Below are positions 20,249 to 28,420 of a stretch of 35,226 nucleotides of DNA, in pieces. The position numbers and the translations under genes are program-made. The stretch spans positions 1 through 35,226 of the forward strand of contig CAMWMS010000009.1 in the NCBI GenBank assembly GCA_947175435.1, written 5' to 3'. The notes beneath the pieces were generated by a model. It saw nothing but the letters and a program-made list of their open reading frames with translations. It was not told the origin of the DNA and made no database searches. This stretch comes from an uncultured Lachnospiraceae bacterium. GTDB lineage: Bacteria; Bacillota; Clostridia; Lachnospirales; Lachnospiraceae. The first letter of the stretch is position 1. The number at the start of each line of letters is the position of its first letter.

Positions 20249-20352
20249 AAGGGTGGATGTGTTGAAACTGTAAAGTCTATGCGGCTCCGTTTGCTGTATT
20301 TTGAACGAGGATGATATCAATTATGTGGAAGCGAATAAGTTGGATAAAGGCA
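20249..20352 (+). pseudogene. Degraded Uma2 (DUF820)-like gene remnant
   Basis: GCGGCTCCGTTTGCTGTATTTTGAACGAGGATGATATCAATTATGT matches the intact gene at ~24735 (GCGGCTCCGTTTGCTGTATTTTTGAATGAAGATGATATAAATTATGT), with an internal deletion and a T-run frameshift; upstream ~140 bp also align. Confidence 0.8.
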
Positions 20353-20433
20353 TAGATTCTATTAAATCGACCGAACTGTGTCACACGAAAAGGCAATGCG
20401 AATGATACAGGAGAAATTAAAGGAGGGTTGAGT

Positions 20434-20865
20434 GTGAAAATTTATTTAGATAACTGTTGTTATAACAGACCTTTTGATGACCAGAGTCAGATAAAAATTC
20501 ATCTTGAGGCACAAGCCAAATTATATATTCAAGCTAAGATTAGAGAAGGAGCCTATGATTTAGTTTGGTCTTACATTTTGGATTATGAAAATGGGAAAAA
20601 TCCATATGAGGAAAAACGACTTGCGATTGCTCCATGGAAGACGATTGCATCCTCGTGTATCGCGGAAGAAACAGAGGATATTCTCTCATTTGCAGAATCA
20701 CTTGCTTCCAAGGGAATAAAGACATTTGATGCTTTGCACATTTCCTGTGCGGTAGCGGCTGAGTGTGAATATTATTTAACTACTGATAAAAAGTTGTTGA
20801 ATACACCAGTACCGGAAATAAAGATTGTTAATCCTGTTGTTTTTGTAAGTGAAATGGAGGGATAA
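20434..20865 (+). CDS. PIN-domain protein, probable toxin
   Basis: MKIYLDNCCYNRPFDDQ...; ..LVWSYILDYENGKNP..; KGIKTFDALHISCAVAAECEYYLTTDKKLL is a PIN-like acidic pattern. GTG 20434 is 8 nt after AGGAGG. Confidence 0.75.
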   Translation: MKIYLDNCCYNRPFDDQSQIKIHLEAQAKLYIQAKIREGAYDLVWSYILDYENGKNPYEEKRLAIAPWKTIASSCIAEETEDILSFAESLASKGIKTFDALHISCAVAAECEYYLTTDKKLLNTPVPEIKIVNPVVFVSEMEG

Positions 20866-20867
20866 AT

Positions 20868-21071
20868 ATGAGAACAGATACTGTGGTTAAGCAGGAAGGG
20901 ATAAATGCGTTAATTGCCCAATTAGGTTATGTTGATGCGGAACGTTTTATTGCTTTGATAAACAGCGAGTCTTTTGATTATACAAAATGGCGAGAACAGT
21001 TTTTGGATGCAGAATCTAGTGTGCGTGAACTAAGCCGAAAGGCTATGATGTATTCTGAAAAAAATGTTTAA
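20868..21071 (+). CDS. Small partner of PIN protein, candidate antitoxin
   Basis: 67 aa starting 2 nt after the PIN gene stop, GGAGGG upstream; MRTDTVVKQEGINALIAQLGYVDAERFIALIN... Confidence 0.6.
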   Translation: MRTDTVVKQEGINALIAQLGYVDAERFIALINSESFDYTKWREQFLDAESSVRELSRKAMMYSEKNV

Positions 21072-21081
21072 CTGTTAGTTT

Positions 21082-21118
21082 GGAAAAAGGACAGTGTCAT
21101 GGGGTCCTGTCCTTTTCC
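21082..21118 (+). terminator. Hairpin at right end of element (terminator of PIN pair)
   Basis: GGAAAAAGGACAG ... CTGTCCTTTTCC. Confidence 0.6.
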
Positions 21119-21146
21119 ATTAACAGTCCATCACCGTGGGGGAATG

Positions 21147-21718
21147 AGGATACTGGCCGGATTCTGGAGATTCTTAAGAAGCATAATGTGAAAGTGACGT
21201 TCTTCATGACCGGCGGATGGGTGGAGAGCTACCCGGATGACGTGAAGGCAATTCTGGCGGACGGGCACGACCTGGGCAACCACAGCGAGAATCATAAAAA
21301 TATGTCCCAGCTTTCCGACGAACAGTGTCAGGAAGAGCTGATGAAAGTACATACTAAGGTGCAGGAGCTTACCGGCTATGAGATGTGCCTTTTCAGACCG
21401 CCTTATGGAGATTATGACAATCATGTCATAACAAATGCACATAAATGCGGTTATTATCCGATTCAATGGTCGATCGATTCTCTCGATTGGAAGGACTACG
21501 GAGTGGACGACATCGTCAAGCGCGTGGTGGAGTCTGATAAGTTGAATAACGGAGCGATTATACTTATGCATAATGGGGCAAAATACACGGCGGACGCGCT
21601 GGAGTCGGTCATTACCGGACTGCAGGATAAAGGGTATGAGCTGGTGCCGATCTCGCAGCTGATTTACAAGGACAAATATCACATGAAGGCGGACGGGACG
21701 CAGGTGTCAGGGCAGTAA
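21147..21718 (+). pseudogene. C-terminal part of interrupted PdaB-like polysaccharide deacetylase
   Basis: EDTGRILEILKKHNVKVTFFMTGGWVESYPDDVKAILADGHDLGNHSENHKNMS...LFRPPYGDYDNHVITNAHKCGYYPIQWSIDSLDWKDYG is the NodB domain minus its first strand. Confidence 0.92.
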
Positions 21719-21744
21719 AGGAGTGCAAACGGCACTCTATGAAA

Positions 21745-21784
21745 GAGGCTGTGCATTAAGCATGCTTAGTGCGCAGCTTCTTTT
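21745..21784 (+). terminator. Hairpin terminator after deacetylase
   Basis: GAGGCTGTGCATTAAGCATGCTTAGTGCGCAGCTTC followed by TTTT. Confidence 0.7.
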
Positions 21785-21826
21785 CGGTTAACGGGATACT
21801 GCCGTGGAAGATACTTTAATCAAACC

Positions 21827-21840
21827 TTGTATATATACAA
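21827..21840. promoter_or_regulatory. Perfect palindrome TTGTATATATACAA upstream of glgC
   Basis: 14-bp self-complementary sequence ~120 bp before the glgC start. Confidence 0.3.
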
Positions 21841-21959
21841 AATACACATAATTTTTTTGACGTCCATAAATTTTCTGCATAAATTTAACAATTTTTCTGT
21901 AAATATTCTCCAGTATGTTATATAATCTGTTTATCAAGAAAAATAGGAGGAATCGTATT

Positions 21960-23165
21960 ATGGCAAAAGAAATGATTGCAATGCTTCTTGCCGGCGGACA
22001 AGGTTCACGCCTTTATGCACTTACAGAGAAACTTGCAAAACCAGCAGTTCCTTTTGGCGGTAAATATCGTATCATCGATTTCCCGCTTTCTAACTGCGTC
22101 AATTCAGGTATTGATACCGTAGGTATCCTGACCCAGTATCAGCCGCTGGAGTTAAACGAATACATAGGCAACGGCCAGCCGTGGGATTTGGATCGTCTCT
22201 ATGGAGGAGTGCATGTACTGCCGCCTTATCAGAAAGCGCATGGGTCAGACTGGTATAAAGGCACGGCAAATGCGATTTATCAGAATATATCGTTTATCGA
22301 GCGCTATGACCCGAAATACGTTATCATTCTTTCCGGTGATCAGATCTGTAAACAGGACTACAGTGATTTCCTTGAATTCCACAAAGCGAAAAACGCGGAA
22401 TTCAGTGTTGCCGTTATGGAAGTTCCGTGGGAGGAGGCATCCCGTCTCGGTCTAATGGTAGTGGACGAGAACGATAAGATTACGGAATTTCAGGAGAAAC
22501 CGAAAAATCCTAAGTCCAATCTGGCTTCCATGGGTATCTATATTTTCAACTGGGATATCCTGAAAAAATATCTGGAAGAGGACGAGGCTGATCCGGAATC
22601 CGATAACGACTTCGGTAAGAACATAATCCCTAATCTGCTCCGTGATAATCGTCAGATGTATGCTTATCATTTCGGCGGATACTGGAAAGACGTAGGAACC
22701 ATTTCTTCCCTGTGGGAAGCGAACATGGAAGTTTTGGACCCTGAACATAGCGGTATTAACCTTTTTGACGAGGGTTGGAAGATCTACAGCCGCAATGCAG
22801 GTATGACAGGACACAAGATCAGTGCAGGCGCAGTTGTAGAGAATGCAATGATCACCGATGGGTGCCGGGTCAAGGGTACGGTAAAGCATTCCATTCTTTT
22901 TGCCGGCGTAAAGGTAGAAGCCGGTGCGGTGGTGGAAGACGCTGTTATCATGGGCGGCACGACAATCAAGGCGGGCGCGGTTGTGAAGCACTGTATCGTG
23001 GCGGAAAATGTGACGATCTGTGAAAATGCCGTAGTAGGTGCAATGCCCACCGGGGACGAAAAGGGCGTAGCGATCATCGCTTCGGGTGTTACCATAGGTG
23101 AAAATGTCGTGGTAGGTCCTAATGCTATGGTGAATAATAATGTAGAAGGTGGTGAAGTACAATGA
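21960..23165 (+). CDS. glgC: Glucose-1-phosphate adenylyltransferase catalytic subunit GlgC
   Basis: [62 protein letters not shown]...; AGGAGG SD. Confidence 0.97.
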   Translation: MAKEMIAMLLAGGQGSRLYALTEKLAKPAVPFGGKYRIIDFPLSNCVNSGIDTVGILTQYQPLELNEYIGNGQPWDLDRLYGGVHVLPPYQKAHGSDWYKGTANAIYQNISFIERYDPKYVIILSGDQICKQDYSDFLEFHKAKNAEFSVAVMEVPWEEASRLGLMVVDENDKITEFQEKPKNPKSNLASMGIYIFNWDILKKYLEEDEADPESDNDFGKNIIPNLLRDNRQMYAYHFGGYWKDVGTISSLWEANMEVLDPEHSGINLFDEGWKIYSRNAGMTGHKISAGAVVENAMITDGCRVKGTVKHSILFAGVKVEAGAVVEDAVIMGGTTIKAGAVVKHCIVAENVTICENAVVGAMPTGDEKGVAIIASGVTIGENVVVGPNAMVNNNVEGGEVQ

Positions 23166-24307
23166 TAAAATCAAGCACAAATGTAATCGGTATTATTTTC
23201 CCTAACAGTTATGACGCTCTGGTTCCGGAGCTGGTCAGTGTGCGTTTGATGGCTTCTATTCCTTTTGCCAGTCGTTATCGTATCATTGATTTTATCCTGT
23301 CCAGTATGACGCACTCAGGCATTGATAATATTTCCGTTATCGTAAATCAGAACTACCATTCATTGATGGACCACTTGGGCTCCGGCCGTGAGTGGGATCT
23401 GGTTCGTAAGAATGGTGGTCTGCATATTTTCCCGCCTTTTGCAGAGAAAAAAGTAGACGGGCCTTATGTCGGACGTGCCGGCGCTCTGGCGAATCTTCTG
23501 AATTTCTTAAAAGCACAGAAGGAAAAATATGTGGTCATGTCAGATACCAATGTTGTGGTCAATTGTGATTTCAATGCCATGCTTCAGGCACATGCAGACA
23601 ACAAGGCGGATATCACGATCGCATACAACGAGCAGGAATTGCCGAAGGAACTGCTGGATTATCAGACCAGCGACAGAGTCTTCTATTACACCTTTGATGT
23701 GGAACAGGGGCGTATCCGTAAAGTGTACATTAATCCGAAGACAGACGGTGTGCAGAATACTTCCATGAATATTTTTGTCATGGAGCGTGAACTGCTGATC
23801 GATCTTGTCAGCAATGCATATATGCAGGGACGGTCCTTCTTTATGCGCGATATTATCATGCCCCAGCTCGGCAAGCTGAACGTACAGGCTTACAAGTATA
23901 CAGGTTATGTAGCGCGTATCAGCGGTATGAAGAGTTACTTTGAAGAGAATATGAAGCTTCTGGATGACTATAATCTGGACGCTCTGTTTGCGGGAGCTCC
24001 TATATATACGAAGATTCGTGGCGATAACCCGACGCATTACAAGGACGGAGCAAAGGTGCAGAACGCGATGATGGCAGATGGCTGTGTGATTGAAGGTGAA
24101 GTGGAGAACAGCGTGATCTTCCGTGGCGTTAAGGTCGGCAAAGGCGCTAAGATCAAGAATTGTATCCTGATGCAGGATACCGTGGTGGAGGCCGGCGCGA
24201 ACGTGGAATATCTCATCACTGACAAGAATGTCACCATCACAGCGGGCAAAGAGATGAAAGGCACCGATACTTTCCCGGTTTATATTGAGAAGTTTAAGAC
24301 GGTATAG
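23162..24307 (+). CDS. glgD: Glucose-1-phosphate adenylyltransferase subunit GlgD
   Basis: Overlaps glgC by ATGA; ..[48 protein letters not shown].., degenerate N-terminal nucleotide-binding loop. Confidence 0.95.
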   Translation: MIKSSTNVIGIIFPNSYDALVPELVSVRLMASIPFASRYRIIDFILSSMTHSGIDNISVIVNQNYHSLMDHLGSGREWDLVRKNGGLHIFPPFAEKKVDGPYVGRAGALANLLNFLKAQKEKYVVMSDTNVVVNCDFNAMLQAHADNKADITIAYNEQELPKELLDYQTSDRVFYYTFDVEQGRIRKVYINPKTDGVQNTSMNIFVMERELLIDLVSNAYMQGRSFFMRDIIMPQLGKLNVQAYKYTGYVARISGMKSYFEENMKLLDDYNLDALFAGAPIYTKIRGDNPTHYKDGAKVQNAMMADGCVIEGEVENSVIFRGVKVGKGAKIKNCILMQDTVVEAGANVEYLITDKNVTITAGKEMKGTDTFPVYIEKFKTV

Positions 24308-24362
24308 GCAGGCTGCAGGTGCCGAGTCAGTAACATGAACTCTGATAAACCAGTAATATTAT

Positions 24363-24405
24363 AAAGCCGACAGATCTGTGACGAGTAGCAGACTGTCGGC
24401 TTTTT
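24363..24405 (+). terminator. Terminator of glgCD
   Basis: AAAGCCGACAG ... CTGTCGGCTTTTT. Confidence 0.85.
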
Positions 24406-24536
24406 GTGGAACTGCTGGCGGAAGTATTAACTGTTTTTCACAATGAAATTGATGAAATAAGATACTGGAATGGTGAAAATGGTTGTATATACGGAGAATA
24501 TTGTCTATAATAGAATCAAGAGTGGAGGTGCGAAGG

Positions 24537-25070
24537 ATGGATGCATTGAAACATGAAGAAACTTATACCATAGATGATATTTATGCTTTACCGGATGGAG
24601 AGCGTGCAGAGCTGATTGATGGAAAGATATATTATATGGCTCCGCCGAGTTGGACGCATCAACGAATAAGTAGTAGATTGCATCAAGTAATCGCGAATTA
24701 TATTGACAGTAAAAATGGAACATGTCAAGTTTTAGCGGCTCCGTTTGCTGTATTTTTGAATGAAGATGATATAAATTATGTTGAACCGGACATTTCTGTG
24801 ATTTGTGATGAGTCTAAATTAGATGAAAAAGTCTGTCATGGCGCACCGGATTGGATCATTGAAATTGTATTGCAAAGCAGTAAATCGAGAGATTATATGA
24901 CAAAGCTGTTTAAATATCGTACAGCAGATGTCAGAGAGTATTGGATTGTTGATCCGGAAAATCGGATGGTTATGGTTTATGAGTTTGAAAAAGATATAGT
25001 GGAACAATATAATTTTGGTGAAGAGGTGCCGGTTGGAATATATGATGGTTTTTCAATAAAAGTAGAGTAG
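24537..25070 (+). CDS. Uma2-family (DUF820) endonuclease-like protein
   Basis: YTIDDIYALPDGERAELIDGKIYYMAPPSWTHQRISSRLH...NYVEPDISVICDESKLDEK..GAPDWIIEIVLQSSKSRDYMTKLFKYRTADVREYWIVDPENR. Confidence 0.92.
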   Translation: MDALKHEETYTIDDIYALPDGERAELIDGKIYYMAPPSWTHQRISSRLHQVIANYIDSKNGTCQVLAAPFAVFLNEDDINYVEPDISVICDESKLDEKVCHGAPDWIIEIVLQSSKSRDYMTKLFKYRTADVREYWIVDPENRMVMVYEFEKDIVEQYNFGEEVPVGIYDGFSIKVE

Positions 25071-25177
25071 TTAAGGCAAAATATAAAGATGAATTAGAAA
25101 ACGAGTATACTCAGAGCGGACAGCAGTATGGTGCCGGAATCTGTCAGACAAAGCTAATCTGTACGGGGAGGTTACGT

Positions 25178-25393
25178 ATGAATAAAGAATCCTTTTCATT
25201 TGTTGTGTATATGATTCATGCCTGTGCCGATAAGTGGAATATGATGCCCTCCGAGGTTTATCGGACATTACAGAGTGTAGGGTGCATTGATGGTTTCCTT
25301 GTACCACATTATGATATTCTGCATACACAAGGAACCGGATATATTGTGGATGATATCAAAAAATATCTGAAAGTGCGGGGTGTGGCAGTATGA
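25178..25393 (+). CDS. DUF3791-type small protein
   Basis: MNKESFSFVVYMIHACADKWNMMPSEVYRTLQSVGCIDGFLVPHYDILHTQGTGYIVDDIKKYLKVRG; overlaps the next gene by 4 nt. Confidence 0.75.
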   Translation: MNKESFSFVVYMIHACADKWNMMPSEVYRTLQSVGCIDGFLVPHYDILHTQGTGYIVDDIKKYLKVRGVAV

Positions 25394-25827
25394 TCGTTTA
25401 CCATGGATCAACAGAGATTGTGAGAAATCCGGATATAGGACATTCCTATCGGTCGCTTGATTTTGGCATGGGTTTCTATGTAACTACAGTCAGAGAGCAG
25501 GCGGAAAGATGGGCAAGGAGAAAGGCACATATTCTTGGAAAAGATAACGCGGTTCTGAATATTTATCGGATGAATGATGTTGCCAGTGAGTTTGTGGTAA
25601 AATCTTTTGATGAAGATTTGGTGGAATGGATTGATTTTGTGTGTAAATGTCGGGATGGGAAGAAGGACTATCTGAAGTATGATTTGATATTTGGAAAAGT
25701 GGCAAATGATAAGGTGTTTCGGGTAGTAGATATGTATCATACGGGGATCTGGGATAAGGAGCGAACTGCATTGTTAAAATGCAGTTTTTTTAATATACTT
25801 AAAGCCGGATACAGCGAATCCGTTTGA
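25390..25827 (+). CDS. DUF3990-type (ADP-ribosyltransferase-like) protein, apparently 3'-truncated
   Basis: MIVYHGSTEIVRNPDIGHSYRSLDFGMGFYVTTVREQAERWARRKA...FGKVANDKVFRVVDMYHTG; the last ~20 codons run through a terminator hairpin. Confidence 0.75.
   Translation: MIVYHGSTEIVRNPDIGHSYRSLDFGMGFYVTTVREQAERWARRKAHILGKDNAVLNIYRMNDVASEFVVKSFDEDLVEWIDFVCKCRDGKKDYLKYDLIFGKVANDKVFRVVDMYHTGIWDKERTALLKCSFFNILKAGYSESV
25763..25791 (+). terminator. Rho-independent terminator embedded in the 3' end of the DUF3990 ORF
   Basis: AACTGCATT-GTTA-AAATGCAGTT then TTTTTT. Confidence 0.75.
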
Positions 25828-25837
25828 GGAGGTAAAC

Positions 25838-28417
25838 ATGGATAACAGAGCAGTAGCGAAGAAAATTGCAGGGGAAGCAATCGTACTATTAAAAAACAAT
25901 GAACACCTTCTACCTTTTCCAAAGGGGCAGAAGGCGGCATTTTTCGGAAGAGCGCAGATTGATACCGTCTATTCCGGAAACGGGTCGGGTGCGGCTCACA
26001 AATCGGGATGTAAGACGATATTAGAGGAATGTGAGAAAAAGGGAATTTGTGCAGAACACAGGCTGAAAGAGTATTATGCAGAGCAAATTGCCAAAGATGA
26101 GAGTACAAAAGAAAATGAATTCGATTGGGCTGATATAGGCAAAGTGATCGCCAGCGGCGCTATGTATGAAATCTTCGGAAAGTATCATGCGCCCATAGAG
26201 GAATATGAGATATCGGAAGAACAGATGAAGACTGCTGGACAGTATACGGACACAGCGGTTCTGGTGCTCGGAAGGAATTCCGGCGGTGAGGAATGCGACA
26301 GACATCTGCAGGGAGATTATTATTTGACGGATTCGGAGAAAGATTTGACGGAGCAGGTGTGCGGACATTTTGAAAAGGTAGTCCTGATCTTAAATGTCAA
26401 TGGACTGGTGGATTTATCATGGGCGGAGGACTATCCGCAGATTAAGAGTATTCTGTTTGCCGGGATTTTAGGGGAGGAAGGCGCTGCTGCACTGGCAGAA
26501 ATTCTGACCGGAACAGTCAATCCGTCGGGCAGGCTGGCATTTACCATTGCAAGAGAATATGGGGACTATCCGGCAGCCAGACACTTTTCATGGGATAAGG
26601 AAAACGAAGAAAGTTTGCTTACCTATGAAAGTTATGGATTAAGCGCAGAGGAAAATGGAAGCACGGGATATGCCAAAAGTCCGGTTACTGTTTACTATGA
26701 AGATATCTATGCAGGATATCGATATTTTGATACCTTTGCAAAGGAACCGCTGTATGCCTTCGGCTATGGATTATCTTATACGGAATTTGAAATTAAGTGC
26801 CTTGGTGCAGTAAAGGGACAAGAGGGTATTGAAGTACGGGTGTGTATAAGGAATATTGGAAATACAGCAGGTAAGGAAGTCGTACAGCTATATCTGGCAA
26901 ATAGCAACAGTGCTTATGAACATGCTTTTCAGGAATTAAAAGGATTCGAAAAGACAGAGTTTATACAGCCGGGAGAGGAAGAACAGCTCTGCATTACGGT
27001 TCCGTGGAAGGATTGGAGCAGTTATGATGAAGAAAAGGCGGCTTATCTGATCAGGCAGGGGGATTACCGGATTCTGATCGGGAATTCCTCGCGAAATACA
27101 AAAGTTGCTGCGCTGGTGCGGGTAGAGCAGGATATTCTCATGGAGCAGTGTACAAACCGCCTCGGTATTAAGGAATGCAATCGTGTGAAGCTGGAATTTC
27201 TGACTTGTTTAGGGAAGCGGGGAGAAAGTATCGCTCAGGATAAGGTGATAGAAGGAAACACTCTGGGGAAGATTTTGGAGGGAAATTCTCAGGAGGAGAT
27301 GATAGAAGGAAATACTCTGGGGAGGATGATGCCGGAGCAGAAGCCGGGCGAAAATACATCGAAATGGGATTCATGTGTACCGGAAATTAGTATAAATCCT
27401 GAAGACGTTAAAGTGATGGAGCATATGAATGTTCCGGAAACCTGTGACAGCATAAGGGAAAAGGTTAAGAACCTGTCTGTCGAACAGCTTGCGGCACTCT
27501 GCGTGGGATATGGGCCGGGTACGCCATTTGCTGCTTTCCGAGAGGAAAACGATCCGGAAACGATTTACGACCGGAATGGGAAACCGATTACAACCAACAG
27601 CCATCCCATCGGATATAATGGTTATGTTTCGCCGGCGATCGAGGAAGCGGGAATCTATTCTGTGTCATATAAGGATGGCCCGGCGGGGATCGGTGAGATG
27701 GCATGGCCGTCGGAAATGCTGATGGCTTGTGCATTTAATAAGAAGATGTGGTATGAATTCGGGAACGCCGTAGGAGCGGAGTGCGAAAAACAGCAGGTTG
27801 ATGTCTGGCTGGCACCGGCGGTAAATCTGTTGAGACACCCTTTGGGTGGGAGAAACTTTGAGTACTTTTCGGAAGATCCCTATTTAACCGGAATCTGTGC
27901 CTGTGAGGTGACGAAGGGGGTTCAGAGAAATCATCCGGTTCTGGTCTGCCCCAAGCATTTTGCGGTAAATGAGCAGGAGACCTTCCGCCGGGGAAGCAGC
28001 AATAAACATTATGACGCGGCGGATTCCATTTTAAGCGAGCGGGCGGCAAGGGAGATATATCTGAAACCTTTTGAAATGCTGGTAAGAGAGGCGGATGTTG
28101 CCTGCCTGATGACATCTTTTAATAAGATCAACGGTGTGTTTGCGGCAGGAAATGCAGACCTTTGCACCCATATCTTAAAGGAGGAATGGGGATACAGAGG
28201 TGTGGTCGTCACGGACTGGGGCGATATGGATGTGGTAGTGGACGGCGCGGATGCCGTTGCGGCGGGCAACGATGTGGTCATGCCCGGAGGCCCTCCGGTA
28301 ATTATGCAGATTCTGCAGGGGTATCAGGAAGGCAGGGTGTCCCGGGGAAATCTGGAGGTCGCGGTCGGGCATTTATTGTATATGACTGAGAAAATATCCG
28401 ATTCAGCGGGCCATTGA
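25838..28417 (+). CDS. Glycoside hydrolase family 3 beta-glucosidase-like protein with inverted domain order
   Basis: Begins with the GH3 C-terminal domain (AVAKKIAGEAIVLLKNNEHLLPFPKGQKAAFFG), then an Fn3-like region; ends with the GH3 TIM-barrel (YKDGPAGI, WLAPAVNLLRHPLGGRNFEYFSEDPYLTG, CPKHFAVNEQET, VVVTDWGDMD). GAGGAGG SD. Confidence 0.92.
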   Translation: MDNRAVAKKIAGEAIVLLKNNEHLLPFPKGQKAAFFGRAQIDTVYSGNGSGAAHKSGCKTILEECEKKGICAEHRLKEYYAEQIAKDESTKENEFDWADIGKVIASGAMYEIFGKYHAPIEEYEISEEQMKTAGQYTDTAVLVLGRNSGGEECDRHLQGDYYLTDSEKDLTEQVCGHFEKVVLILNVNGLVDLSWAEDYPQIKSILFAGILGEEGAAALAEILTGTVNPSGRLAFTIAREYGDYPAARHFSWDKENEESLLTYESYGLSAEENGSTGYAKSPVTVYYEDIYAGYRYFDTFAKEPLYAFGYGLSYTEFEIKCLGAVKGQEGIEVRVCIRNIGNTAGKEVVQLYLANSNSAYEHAFQELKGFEKTEFIQPGEEEQLCITVPWKDWSSYDEEKAAYLIRQGDYRILIGNSSRNTKVAALVRVEQDILMEQCTNRLGIKECNRVKLEFLTCLGKRGESIAQDKVIEGNTLGKILEGNSQEEMIEGNTLGRMMPEQKPGENTSKWDSCVPEISINPEDVKVMEHMNVPETCDSIREKVKNLSVEQLAALCVGYGPGTPFAAFREENDPETIYDRNGKPITTNSHPIGYNGYVSPAIEEAGIYSVSYKDGPAGIGEMAWPSEMLMACAFNKKMWYEFGNAVGAECEKQQVDVWLAPAVNLLRHPLGGRNFEYFSEDPYLTGICACEVTKGVQRNHPVLVCPKHFAVNEQETFRRGSSNKHYDAADSILSERAAREIYLKPFEMLVREADVACLMTSFNKINGVFAAGNADLCTHILKEEWGYRGVVVTDWGDMDVVVDGADAVAAGNDVVMPGGPPVIMQILQGYQEGRVSRGNLEVAVGHLLYMTEKISDSAGH

Positions 28418-28420
28418 TTC

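Larger units (their letters stand above)
9631..21146. mobile_element. Integrative element inserted by a large serine recombinase, ~11.5 kb, with TGGGGGAATG direct repeats at both ends
   Basis: 9631-9640 and 21137-21146 are both TGGGGGAATG. Joining 9193-9640 to 21147-21718 gives one 1020-nt ORF with uninterrupted SFDAAWGNEDTGRILEILKKHNVKVTFFMTGG. Serine recombinase gene lies near the right end. Confidence 0.9.

Noticed and set aside
9631-21146. Classification as a full conjugative element (ICE)
   Set aside because: No relaxase, coupling protein, VirB4 or other transfer gene visible; at most a decayed or trans-mobilised element.
21080-21718. ORF-track gene beginning at 21080 as an independent deacetylase
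   Set aside because: Its first 19 codons (EKGQCHGVLSFSINSPSP) are element-end sequence including a terminator hairpin; real homology starts at WGNEDTGR.
22452-23180. 242-aa minus-strand ORF opposite glgC
   Set aside because: Antisense to a well-supported housekeeping gene; no independent evidence.
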